NCBI RefSeq assembly: GCF_017921975.2
Contig: NZ_JAGEMO020000010.1
Location: forward strand, 1 to 64,000
DNA from: Hymenobacter terricola
GTDB taxonomy: Bacteria; Bacteroidota; Bacteroidia; Cytophagales; Hymenobacteraceae
Length of the DNA: 64,000 nucleotides
Direction: 5' to 3'
The position numbers and the translations under genes are program-made. Every line of letters starts with the position of its first letter. The first letter of the stretch is position 1. The notes under the pieces were generated by a model. It had not been told where the DNA came from, ran no database searches, and worked only from the letters and a program-made list of their open reading frames with translations. Below, one piece after another: positions 25,462 through 32,806 of the stretch.

Positions 25462-26205
25462 CTAGAGCCGGTCCAGCCGGCCGCCGTCCACGCGCACCTC
25501 CGCGCCCTGCACGAAGGCGGCATCATCCGAAGCCAGGTAGGCAATGATTGCGGCCACGTCCTCGGGCTTGCCCACGTCGGCTTTGTCGATGACTTCGACG
25601 CCGGATTTCACATTGGGGTTGTCCCAGAGCATGGGCGTGTCGATGGCGCCGGGCAGAATGACGTTGGTGCGGATTCCTTTCGGCTTGCCTTCCAGCGACG
25701 ACGAGCGCGTGAGGGACAACATTGCCGCCTTCGCCGCTGCATAAGGCGCCACCAGCGGGCTGGTTTCGACGGCGTGCACACTGGCCACGTTCACGATGCT
25801 GCCGCCCGGCTTCATGTGCAGAAATGCTTGCTTGGTGAAGTAGAACGCGCCCAGCAAATCCACGTTCAGGATGCGCAGCCAGTCGTCGCCGGTCAGCTCT
25901 TCCAGGGCTTTAAACTGCATGAGGCCGGCGTTATTCACCACCACATCCAGGCGGCCAAAACGCTCCAGCGTGCCCGCCACAGTAGCTTCCACCTGCGCCT
26001 CGACCGAGACGTTGCAGAGGCTGGCCCACACATCGGGCGCGCCGGCAGCCTGCACTTCGGGCACGGCCGCGTCGAGGTTGGCCTGGTTGTAATCAGCCAG
26101 TACCACGCGGGCGCCTTCGGAGGCAAAACGCCTGGCGGCGGCCAAGCCAATGCCGCTGGCCCCGCCGGTGATGATGACGACTTTGTCCTGAAATCGGGGA
26201 TTCAT
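25462..26205 (-). CDS. Short-chain dehydrogenase/reductase (glucose dehydrogenase-like)
   Basis: The 247-residue classical SDR has TGGASGIG (13-20), NNAG (about 90), the catalytic Ser in NVASVHAVETS and YAAAK (about 154-158), and the C-terminal VDGGRLDRL typical of this family. An Asp at the end of strand 2 (LADYNQANLD) favours NAD(H). It is directly upstream of a hairpin at 26219. Substrate unknown. Confidence 0.88.
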   Translation of the reverse strand: MNPRFQDKVVIITGGASGIGLAAARRFASEGARVVLADYNQANLDAAVPEVQAAGAPDVWASLCNVSVEAQVEATVAGTLERFGRLDVVVNNAGLMQFKALEELTGDDWLRILNVDLLGAFYFTKQAFLHMKPGGSIVNVASVHAVETSPLVAPYAAAKAAMLSLTRSSSLEGKPKGIRTNVILPGAIDTPMLWDNPNVKSGVEVIDKADVGKPEDVAAIIAYLASDDAAFVQGAEVRVDGGRLDRL

Positions 26206-26218
26206 TGAGAAAGGAGTA

Positions 26219-26297
26219 TAGCGTGGACTCTGCGAGTCCGCGCGTGGCGGATTTCGTTTGGGTTTCGTTCTCGCGCGGACTCGCAGAGTCCACGCTA
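26219..26297. repeat. Near-perfect 26-bp inverted repeat (TAGCGTGGACTC type)
   Basis: Left arm 26219-26244 starts TAGCGTGGACTCTGCGAG and right arm 26272-26297 is its complement, around a 27-base loop. It fills the spacer between the start of the SDR gene and the stop of the glycoside hydrolase gene. Confidence 0.9.
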
Positions 26298-26301
26298 CCG
26301 G

Positions 26302-27615
26302 CTAGGATTGCGGAGCGGCGTTGGCGGGTTCGGTCGATTTATCGGCGGTGGCAGCTTTCACGTCAGCTTTTTGCTCCTTGGCCCAGTTCTGGTTGCTGTC
26401 CTGCGGCATCACGACGGGCACTTGCAGGCACACGCTTTGGGCGGGCAGTACCTGGTTCCAGTCGGTAATTAGCTGCTTGTAGGCCTCGCCCACGGGCCGG
26501 ATATTGCGGTCCAAATCGTACAAACCCAGCGGGTTCACCACGCCGTTGTTTTCGCGCAGGGCGGTGTCCCAGTCCACCTGGTCGGTGAGGGAGTACCAGG
26601 TGAAGCCAATCATAGGCACGCCGTCGTTGCGCACACGCAGCACGTTGGCCCACTCTTTCCAGAGCCAGTTCACGGCTTCGTCGCCGCAGGGGCCCTGCCA
26701 GAGGTTGGTTTCAGTGTGCATCACGGGCAGGTTGTAGCGCTGGTGGTATTGGCTGGTGATGACGTGGTAGCCAAATACTTCGCCCGAGGCACGGGTGCTG
26801 CCATCGGCCGCGACGCGGTGCTCGTTGGTCTTGTAGTAGTCATTGCCCATGATGCAGTGGTGCTTCAAACTATTGCCCAGGAAGAAGTGGTATTCGTCCC
26901 GCGTCATGCCGCTGTCCATCAGGTACTCGTACATCTCGGAGTTCACGCGCCGGCCGTAGTTCAGGTCCAGCGACAGGAAGCGCCGGGAGTTCATGATTTC
27001 AGCGGGCTTGATGGCGGCCGGGTTTTCGGCGTGAAAATACTCCGACGATTCGCTCTGAATAAAGATGGCATCGGGCCGGATTTCGAGGATGGCCTGCATG
27101 GCCAGCACGTTGGCTTTCACGATGTGCTTGAGGGCCGTCACGAAGGCCTGGTCGCTGCTGAGCTGCTCGTTCCACCAGCCGTAAAGGGCCGAAAACTGCG
27201 CGCAGATGTACATTTCATTCACCGGCGTGTAGAGCTGCACCCACGGAAACCGCTGGGCAAACGCCCGCGCATACTGCGCAAACAGCACCGGAAAATCGGG
27301 GTTCTGGAAATTGCCAATCCAGTCGGGCACGCCGAAGTGGCACAGGTCCACGATGGGCGCGATGTTGCGCCGCAGCAAGTCCTGAAACGTCATGTCGGCA
27401 AACGACCAGTCGTATTGGCCCGGCCCCAGAAACGTGGTGTGAATGGGCGGCCCGTAGCGCAGGAAGCAGATGCCCAGCTCCTGCACCAGCTCAAAATCCT
27501 TCTGCCAGAACTTGTAGTGCCCACATTTTTCCATTTCATCCACGCGCAACTTGCCGTTTTGGATGGTCGGATTACTGTTTTCGATGCCGGTGGCGAAAAG
27601 GAATTGCGGGCCCAT
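26302..27615 (-). CDS. Family 1-type glycoside hydrolase
   Basis: The 437-residue protein resembles retaining beta-glycosidases of clan GH-A. The general acid/base glutamate lies in YTPVNEMYI (E134) and the nucleophile in VMHTETNLW (E302), with the TIM-barrel phrases FLRYGPPIHT and PIVDLCHFGVPDWI. No signal peptide is present, so it is cytoplasmic; the substrate is unknown. The ATG at 27615 is chosen because codons further upstream translate the 27626-27653 repeat. The last 40 residues are Lys/Ala-rich and unlike the rest. It is flanked on both sides by hairpin repeats and sits near the galactonate genes, but no functional link is shown. Confidence 0.82.
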   Translation of the reverse strand: MGPQFLFATGIENSNPTIQNGKLRVDEMEKCGHYKFWQKDFELVQELGICFLRYGPPIHTTFLGPGQYDWSFADMTFQDLLRRNIAPIVDLCHFGVPDWIGNFQNPDFPVLFAQYARAFAQRFPWVQLYTPVNEMYICAQFSALYGWWNEQLSSDQAFVTALKHIVKANVLAMQAILEIRPDAIFIQSESSEYFHAENPAAIKPAEIMNSRRFLSLDLNYGRRVNSEMYEYLMDSGMTRDEYHFFLGNSLKHHCIMGNDYYKTNEHRVAADGSTRASGEVFGYHVITSQYHQRYNLPVMHTETNLWQGPCGDEAVNWLWKEWANVLRVRNDGVPMIGFTWYSLTDQVDWDTALRENNGVVNPLGLYDLDRNIRPVGEAYKQLITDWNQVLPAQSVCLQVPVVMPQDSNQNWAKEQKADVKAATADKSTEPANAAPQS

Positions 27616-27625
27616 GGGAAGGGAA

Positions 27626-27774
27626 TGTAGCGCACGCTTCAGCTTGCGCCAGTGAACGGAAAAAGGCAGTAGAACAGCCTTATTGGCCAGCTTACTCCTT
27701 TCGCCGCCTTCGCGTTGCGTTTCCCGGCCATCCAATTAGCCGGCTTACTGGCGCAAGCTGAAGCGTACGCTACA
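27626..27774. repeat. 28-bp inverted repeat (TAGCGCACGCTTCAGC type) between hydrolase and phosphoglycerate mutase genes
   Basis: Left arm 27626-27653 (starting TGTAGCGCACGCTTCAGC) and right arm 27747-27774 differ by one pair and enclose 93 bases. The right arm supplies the TAG stop (27770-27772) of the phosphoglycerate mutase gene. Confidence 0.85.
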
Positions 27775-28375
27775 GATTTCGCATCTCCACAATATTCAGC
27801 TGCGCGTCGAATTGGTATTCGTGCACGCCGCCGGTCACGATTTCCAGCGCCACTACCTGCTCCGGCGTGAGCTTTTCCAGGTGCATGCGCAGTCCGCGCA
27901 GCGTGTTGCCGTGCGAGACGATGAGAATATCCTTGCCGGCGCGCAGCTGCGGCGCGATTTCGGCCTCGAAGTATTTCACGGCCCGGGCCTGGGTTTGTTG
28001 CAGGCTTTCGCCGTTGGGCGGGGCCACATCATAGCTGCGCCGCCAGATATCAACCTGCTCCTGGCCGTATTTCGTGGCGATTTCGGTCTTATTGAGGCCC
28101 TGCAGGTCGCCGTACATCCGCTCCTTCAGGGCGTCGGCGTGGTGCACCGGGATGGTGGCCCACGCCGGCCGCGCCACAATAATGTCGAGCGTGCGCTCGG
28201 CCCGGATGAGAGTGGAGCTGTAGGCCACGTCGAAGTGAAAGCCGCGCAGCTTTTCGGCTACCGTTTGGGCCTCGGCGTCGCCTTTGGGGGTGAGGGCCAC
28301 ATCGAGCCAGCCGGTAAACACATTTGCCAGGTTCGACGTCGATTCGCCGTGCCGGACGAGCACAAGGATGGCCAT
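27770..28375 (-). CDS. gpmA: 2,3-bisphosphoglycerate-dependent phosphoglycerate mutase
   Basis: The 201-residue protein carries the phosphohistidine motif LVRHGES (H9), YSSTLIRAERT, ERMYGDLQGLNK with the catalytic Glu, and the second His in VSHGNTLRGL. It interconverts 3- and 2-phosphoglycerate in glycolysis. At 201 residues it is shorter than most dPGMs (about 228-250) but matches a compact Bacteroidota subgroup. Its C-terminus ends in the right arm of an inverted repeat. Confidence 0.88.
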   Translation of the reverse strand: MAILVLVRHGESTSNLANVFTGWLDVALTPKGDAEAQTVAEKLRGFHFDVAYSSTLIRAERTLDIIVARPAWATIPVHHADALKERMYGDLQGLNKTEIATKYGQEQVDIWRRSYDVAPPNGESLQQTQARAVKYFEAEIAPQLRAGKDILIVSHGNTLRGLRMHLEKLTPEQVVALEIVTGGVHEYQFDAQLNIVEMRNL

Positions 28376-28482
28376 TGGGTTGATTTGCTACGGTTGAGAA
28401 TACTTCCGCTACTCCTAACCCGGATTAGGGGTTCTACGTTGCCAGAAAGTCGCAATGATGCGCGCCAACTCCTGAAGCCCGT

Positions 28483-29115
28483 ATGAACCCGCTGTCGCAT
28501 ATTCTCGAAAACAAGGTAGTCGCCATCGTGCGCGGCGCCGACCCTAAAACGCTGCTGCGCATTGCGCAAGCCCTGCACGCGGGCGGCGTGCGCATGATGG
28601 AAGTGACCCTGAATTCGCCCGGCGCGCTGGCTTCCATCGCAGAAATTTCGGGGGCGATGGACGACGATTTTTTGGTGGGTGCGGGCACCGTGCTCGACCC
28701 CGAAACCGCTCGCGCCGCCCTGCTGGCCGGCGCGAAATACATCATCTCGCCCACGCTCAACAAGAAAACCATCCGCATGACCAAGCGCTACGGCGCCGTG
28801 AGCATCCCCGGCGCCTACACCGCCACCGAGATTCTGCAAGCCTACGAATACGGCGGCGACATCGTTAAGGTATTCCCGGCCGGGGCCAGCGGCGCGAGCT
28901 ATTTCAAGGACATCGCCGGGCCGCTGCCGTTCATCCCGCTCATGCCCACGGGCGGCGTGTCATTGGATAACATCAAAAGCTTCGCCGAGGCTGGGGCCGC
29001 CGCGTTCGGGCTGGGCAGCGCGCTGGTAGATACCAAACAGGCCGTGACGGAGGAGTATCTGACACAGCTGGCGGCGCGGGCGCGGGCTTTTGTGACGGCC
29101 GTGGCTGGGCAGTAG
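28483..29115 (+). CDS. KDPG/KDPGal aldolase (Eda/DgoA-type)
   Basis: The 210-residue class I aldolase shows the catalytic Glu in MMEVTLNSPG (E40) and the Schiff-base Lys in GDIVKVFPAG (K129), with VAIVRG near the N-terminus. It cleaves 2-dehydro-3-deoxy-phospho-sugar acids to pyruvate and glyceraldehyde-3-phosphate. With the DgoD-like dehydratase and DgoK-like kinase downstream it completes a De Ley-Doudoroff galactonate route, so KDPGal is the likely substrate; KDPG is the alternative. Confidence 0.88.
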   Translation: MNPLSHILENKVVAIVRGADPKTLLRIAQALHAGGVRMMEVTLNSPGALASIAEISGAMDDDFLVGAGTVLDPETARAALLAGAKYIISPTLNKKTIRMTKRYGAVSIPGAYTATEILQAYEYGGDIVKVFPAGASGASYFKDIAGPLPFIPLMPTGGVSLDNIKSFAEAGAAAFGLGSALVDTKQAVTEEYLTQLAARARAFVTAVAGQ

Positions 29116-29202
29116 TAGACATTGAACAGTTGCGCCTGAAGGCCATGTCTCGGCTACGCTCGACATGACGTTCTTTTGATTCTGCATCCCCCTAATCCAC
29201 TC

Positions 29203-30351
29203 ATGAAAATCCTCCGTTTCACCCTCTTCCAGGTGCCGCCGCGCTGGCTGTTTCTCAAAATCGAAACCGATACCGGCTTCATCGGCTGGGGCGAGCCGGT
29301 GATTGAGGGCAAGGCCGCCACCGTGGCCGCTGCCGTTACCGAGCTGATGTCAACCCTCATCGGCAAAGACCCGCTCAACATCGAAGACCATTGGCAGGTG
29401 ATGTACCGGGGCGGCTTCTACCGCGGCGGGCCCATTCTGATGTCGGCCATCGCGGGCATCGACCAGGCCTTGTGGGACATTAAGGGCAAGTACCACAACG
29501 CGCCGGTGCACATGCTGCTGGGCGGCAAGGCCCGCGAAACCATGCGCGTGTATTCCTGGATTGGCGGCGACCGGCCGGAGCACGTTGGTTTGGCGGCGGC
29601 TGAAATGGTCGCCAAAGGCTTTACCGCCGTGAAAATGAATGCCACCGATGAAATGAACTACGTCGATTCCTACGTCAAGATTGACGAGGTGCTGGCCCGC
29701 GTGGCGGCCGTGCGTGAGGCCGGCGGCCTGGGGCTGGGCATCGGCATCGACTTCCACGGGCGGGTGCACAAGAGCATGGCCAAGGTGCTGGCGAAGGAGC
29801 TGGAAGCCTTCCGGCCCATGTTTATTGAGGAGCCGGTGCTGCCCGAGAACAACGAGGCCCTGCGCGAAATTGCCCGGCACACCACCATTCCCATTGCCAC
29901 CGGCGAGCGCATGTTTTCGCGCTGGGACTTCAAACAGCTGCTCATTGATGGCTACGTGGACATCATTCAGCCCGACCTGTCGCACGCCGGCGGCATCACG
30001 GAGTGCAAGAAAATTATCAGCATGGCCGAGGCCTTTGACGTGGCGGCGGCCCCGCATTGCCCGCTGGGGCCCATTGCGCTGGCCGCCTGCCTGCAGGTTG
30101 ATGCCACTTGCCACAACGCCTTCATTCAGGAGCAGAGCCTGGGCATTCACTACAACAAGGAGAATGACTTGCTCGATTACCTGGTCGATAAATCAGTGTT
30201 CGACTACGAAAATGGCTACTGCAGAATCCCGGAAGGGCCGGGCCTGGGCATCGAAATCAACGAGGAATACCTGCGGGCACGGGCCGCCATTGGGCACGAT
30301 TGGCACAACCCCATCTGGCGCAATGTGGACGGCAGCGTGGCGGAGTGGTAG
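29203..30351 (+). CDS. dgoD: Galactonate dehydratase
   Basis: The 382-residue enolase-superfamily enzyme has metal ligands D183 (GIDFHGR), E209 (FIEEPV) and E235 (TGERMF), plus catalytic H185 and H285 (APHCPLGP). As I recall E. coli DgoD, these occupy the same residue numbers there. It dehydrates D-galactonate to 2-dehydro-3-deoxygalactonate in the cytoplasm. The length equals the family norm. It lies between the aldolase and the kinase on the same strand. The start MKILRFTLFQ at 29203 is the family start; an upstream ATG at 29176 would add nine residues. Confidence 0.93.
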   Translation: MKILRFTLFQVPPRWLFLKIETDTGFIGWGEPVIEGKAATVAAAVTELMSTLIGKDPLNIEDHWQVMYRGGFYRGGPILMSAIAGIDQALWDIKGKYHNAPVHMLLGGKARETMRVYSWIGGDRPEHVGLAAAEMVAKGFTAVKMNATDEMNYVDSYVKIDEVLARVAAVREAGGLGLGIGIDFHGRVHKSMAKVLAKELEAFRPMFIEEPVLPENNEALREIARHTTIPIATGERMFSRWDFKQLLIDGYVDIIQPDLSHAGGITECKKIISMAEAFDVAAAPHCPLGPIALAACLQVDATCHNAFIQEQSLGIHYNKENDLLDYLVDKSVFDYENGYCRIPEGPGLGIEINEEYLRARAAIGHDWHNPIWRNVDGSVAEW

Positions 30352-30431
30352 GCCCCTGCCACGATTTTGCCCGCTAACTAATTGACGTTTTTTCTGTTCA
30401 GAACAGCGTATGTACATCTCATAAAATCAAT

Positions 30432-31340
30432 ATGAAAGCAGTTCAATACAAGCAGTACGGTGGCCCCGAGGTCCTGACCGTGATGGACGTTCCGGAAGCA
30501 CACGCCGGGGCCGGCCAGGTTCGCATCGCGGCCCGCGCCGCCGGTGTCAATCCCTTTGACTGGAAAGTGCGCAGCGGCATGATGGCGGCGATGATGCCCG
30601 TTACGTTTCCGGCCAGCGTGGGCAGCGATGCCGCCGGGATTGTGGATGAAGTGGGGCCGGGCGTGACCGGTGTGGCCGTGGGCGACGCCGTGTTTGGGCT
30701 GGCGGCGGGCGGCGCCACCCAGGAGCAAGTGGTGCTGGCGAGCTGGGTCCGGAAGCCCGGAACCATGTCTTTCGAAGAAGCGGCGGGCCTCGCCGTGGGG
30801 GCCGTGACGGCTTACCAGGTCCTGGAATTACTGGGGGCCACGGCCGGGCAAACCATCCTCATCAACGGCGCGGTAGGGGGCGTGGGGCTGGTGGCCGTCC
30901 AGTTTGCGGTGGCGAAAGGGCTGACGGTTATCGGGACGGCCAGCGAAAAGAACCACGAATTCCTGCGCTCGCTCGGGGCCATTCCGATAACCTACGGCGC
31001 AGGCCTGGCCGCCCGGGTGCAACAGGTAACCACTGCCCCCATCGACCTGGGGTTTGATGTGGCCGGCCACGGCGCGGTTCCGGAGCTCATTCAGCTCACC
31101 GGCAGCCCCGATAAAGTGATTACCATCGCCGATTTTGAAGCGACCAAACACGGCGTGAAGTTCTTCCAAACCAATATGGCAGCCCCGCAGCCAGGCTGGG
31201 CCTTTGCCACCAAGCTCTTCGGGGAAGGCAAGCTGCGGATGCCAATTGCGGAAACTTTCCCCCTGGCTAAAACCGGGGAGGCCCAGGAGAAGAGCCAGCA
31301 GGGCCACGCGCTGGGCAAGTACGTTATCAACATCGGGTAA
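30432..31340 (+). CDS. NADP-dependent quinone-oxidoreductase-like MDR protein
   Basis: The 302-residue protein belongs to the medium-chain zinc-less reductase group. Features are the N-terminal GroES fold (KQYGGPEVLTVMDVPEA), the NADPH-binding ILINGAVGGVGLVAVQFA (about 135-152), and a C-terminal end KYVINIG. No zinc-binding cysteine cluster is present. It is placed between dgoD and dgoK and is co-directional, but no role in galactonate metabolism is known for this family, so it may be an insertion into the operon. Confidence 0.85.
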   Translation: MKAVQYKQYGGPEVLTVMDVPEAHAGAGQVRIAARAAGVNPFDWKVRSGMMAAMMPVTFPASVGSDAAGIVDEVGPGVTGVAVGDAVFGLAAGGATQEQVVLASWVRKPGTMSFEEAAGLAVGAVTAYQVLELLGATAGQTILINGAVGGVGLVAVQFAVAKGLTVIGTASEKNHEFLRSLGAIPITYGAGLAARVQQVTTAPIDLGFDVAGHGAVPELIQLTGSPDKVITIADFEATKHGVKFFQTNMAAPQPGWAFATKLFGEGKLRMPIAETFPLAKTGEAQEKSQQGHALGKYVINIG

Positions 31341-31421
31341 CGGCCTCGGCGCGTAGTTGGGGTTTCGCCAAACCAGCGCTTGCGCCATGACGCGCTATTG
31401 ATTGTCAACAACTGCCACTAC

Positions 31422-32405
31422 ATGCCCCCCAAGCCCACCTTCCTCAGCTGCGATTGGGGCACCTCGTCCTTCCGCCTGCGCCTCGTGGAGCGCGAGACGC
31501 TGACGATTCTGGCCGAAACGAGCTCCGGGGAAGGCAACGCCGCCACGGCGGAGCTGTGGCAGCAAGCTGGCCAGCCGCCAGAGCAGCGCGTGGGGTTTTA
31601 CCTGGCCATAATGCAGCAGCACCTGAAGGAGCTGGAGGAAGTGGTGGGAACTTCGCTGAATGACGTGCCGGTGGTGATTTCGGGCATGGCTTCGTCCACC
31701 ATTGGCATGCTGGAGCTGCCGTATAAGCCGCTGCCTTTTGCTACCGATGGCTCGGATTTGCTTGCCAGAACCATTGCCCCGACGGCCGATTTCAGGCACG
31801 CCACGCTGTTGATTTCGGGGGTGAGAAGTGCCGATGACGTGATGCGCGGCGAGGAAACACAACTCGTGGGTTGCAACTTTGAAAACACGGCGGAAGAGCA
31901 GCTTTTCCTGCATCCCGGCACGCACGCCAAGCACGTAGTGGTGCGGCATGGCCAGGCCGTGGCGCTGAAAACGTACATGACGGGTGAGTTTTTCTCGCTG
32001 CTTTCCGCCAAGGGAATCCTGGCCGCATCCGTGGAAGAAGGCGGGAAGCTGGAGGAAGGGGAAAACCTGCGCTGGTTCGAAAAAGGCGTGCAGGATAGCC
32101 GGCAAGCCAACCTGCTGCACAACGCCTTTCGGGTGCGCACCAACGATTTATTCAAAAGCGCCGGCAAGCAGGAGAATTATTTCTACCTGAGCGGGCTGCT
32201 CATTGGCAGTGAGTGCGGCGACCTGCTGGCCGCATTGCCCAGCCAGATTACCCTGGCTGGTGAGCCGGTGTTGGTGGCGCACTACCGCGCCGCGTTGCGC
32301 GTGCTGGGCGTTGCCGATAAGTGCCCGGTGCAGATGAAAACCGCCGTTGAGGTGGCCCTGAACGGGCAGCGGGCCGTGCTGAATGCCCAATTGCCAGTGC
32401 AGTAG
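31422..32405 (+). CDS. dgoK: 2-dehydro-3-deoxygalactonokinase
   Basis: The 327-residue kinase has the phosphate-1 loop FLSCDWGTSSFRLRLVE near its N-terminus, the phrase PVVISGMASSTIGMLELPY, and the family core FLHPGTHAKHVVVRHGQAV. It phosphorylates 2-dehydro-3-deoxygalactonate. The ATG at 31422 is preferred to an upstream start because the DWGTS loop then sits at the family position. Together with the aldolase and DgoD it indicates use of D-galactonate. No galactonate transporter or DgoR is in the window. Confidence 0.88.
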   Translation: MPPKPTFLSCDWGTSSFRLRLVERETLTILAETSSGEGNAATAELWQQAGQPPEQRVGFYLAIMQQHLKELEEVVGTSLNDVPVVISGMASSTIGMLELPYKPLPFATDGSDLLARTIAPTADFRHATLLISGVRSADDVMRGEETQLVGCNFENTAEEQLFLHPGTHAKHVVVRHGQAVALKTYMTGEFFSLLSAKGILAASVEEGGKLEEGENLRWFEKGVQDSRQANLLHNAFRVRTNDLFKSAGKQENYFYLSGLLIGSECGDLLAALPSQITLAGEPVLVAHYRAALRVLGVADKCPVQMKTAVEVALNGQRAVLNAQLPVQ

Positions 32406-32504
32406 AAAGGGCCGGACTACTGGAAAAGCTGCCGGGTGGCTCCGAATGCACGGCTATTGCCATCAAATGCAAATCTACCGGTGATAAACACAAAAAAGAC
32501 CTTA

Positions 32505-32756
32505 CGCTGAGTGTCCGGAGTCATGCGCTGAGTGGTCGGAGGGGTGCGCTGAGTGGTCGAAGGCATGCGCTGAGTGTCCGGAGGGGTGCGCTGAGTGTCC
32601 GGAGGCGTGCGCTGACCGATTGAAGAGGCCGGCGGAGCGATAGGAGGGGACGGTTGAGCGGTTGTCCGGTCCGGTTGGGCAATCGAAGGCTCCGGCTGGT
32701 TCATTGAAGGGAGTGGCTGACCAATTGAAGGCTCCCGCTGGGAGGTGGGGGCGCTA
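32505..32756. repeat. Tandem array of about twelve 21-bp units
   Basis: On the + strand the hexamer CGCTGA (or variants GGCGGA, GGTTGA, GGCTGG, CGCTGG) recurs exactly every 21 bases from 32505 to 32736, twelve times in register. Units at the left end (TGAGTGTCCGGAGGGGTGCGC) are nearly identical, those at the right are degenerate. The minus strand stays open through the array, as 21 is a multiple of three, giving heptads such as PPDTQRT. The 401-base spacer 32406-32806 holds this array and a terminator and no convincing gene. Confidence 0.9.
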
Positions 32757-32764
32757 GCTGGGCA

Positions 32765-32801
32765 CAAAAATGCCCCGATTGCAAGCAATTGGGGCGTTTT
32801 G
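32765..32801 (-). terminator. Terminator after RND pump gene
   Basis: ATGCCCCGATTGC pairs with GCAATTGGGGCG; T-tracts lie on the minus-strand 3' side. It is 6 bases beyond the RND stop. Confidence 0.75.
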
Positions 32802-32806
32802 TTGGC

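Noticed and set aside
32505..32756. Possible CRISPR array
   Set aside because: Repeats are contiguous 21-mers with no unique spacers and no cas genes are near.
32417..32788. Minus-strand 123-codon frame with PPDTQRT heptads through the 21-bp array
   Set aside because: Any 21-base array stays open if one unit lacks stops; start is a TTG inside a terminator hairpin and the right half has no homology, so not called as a gene.
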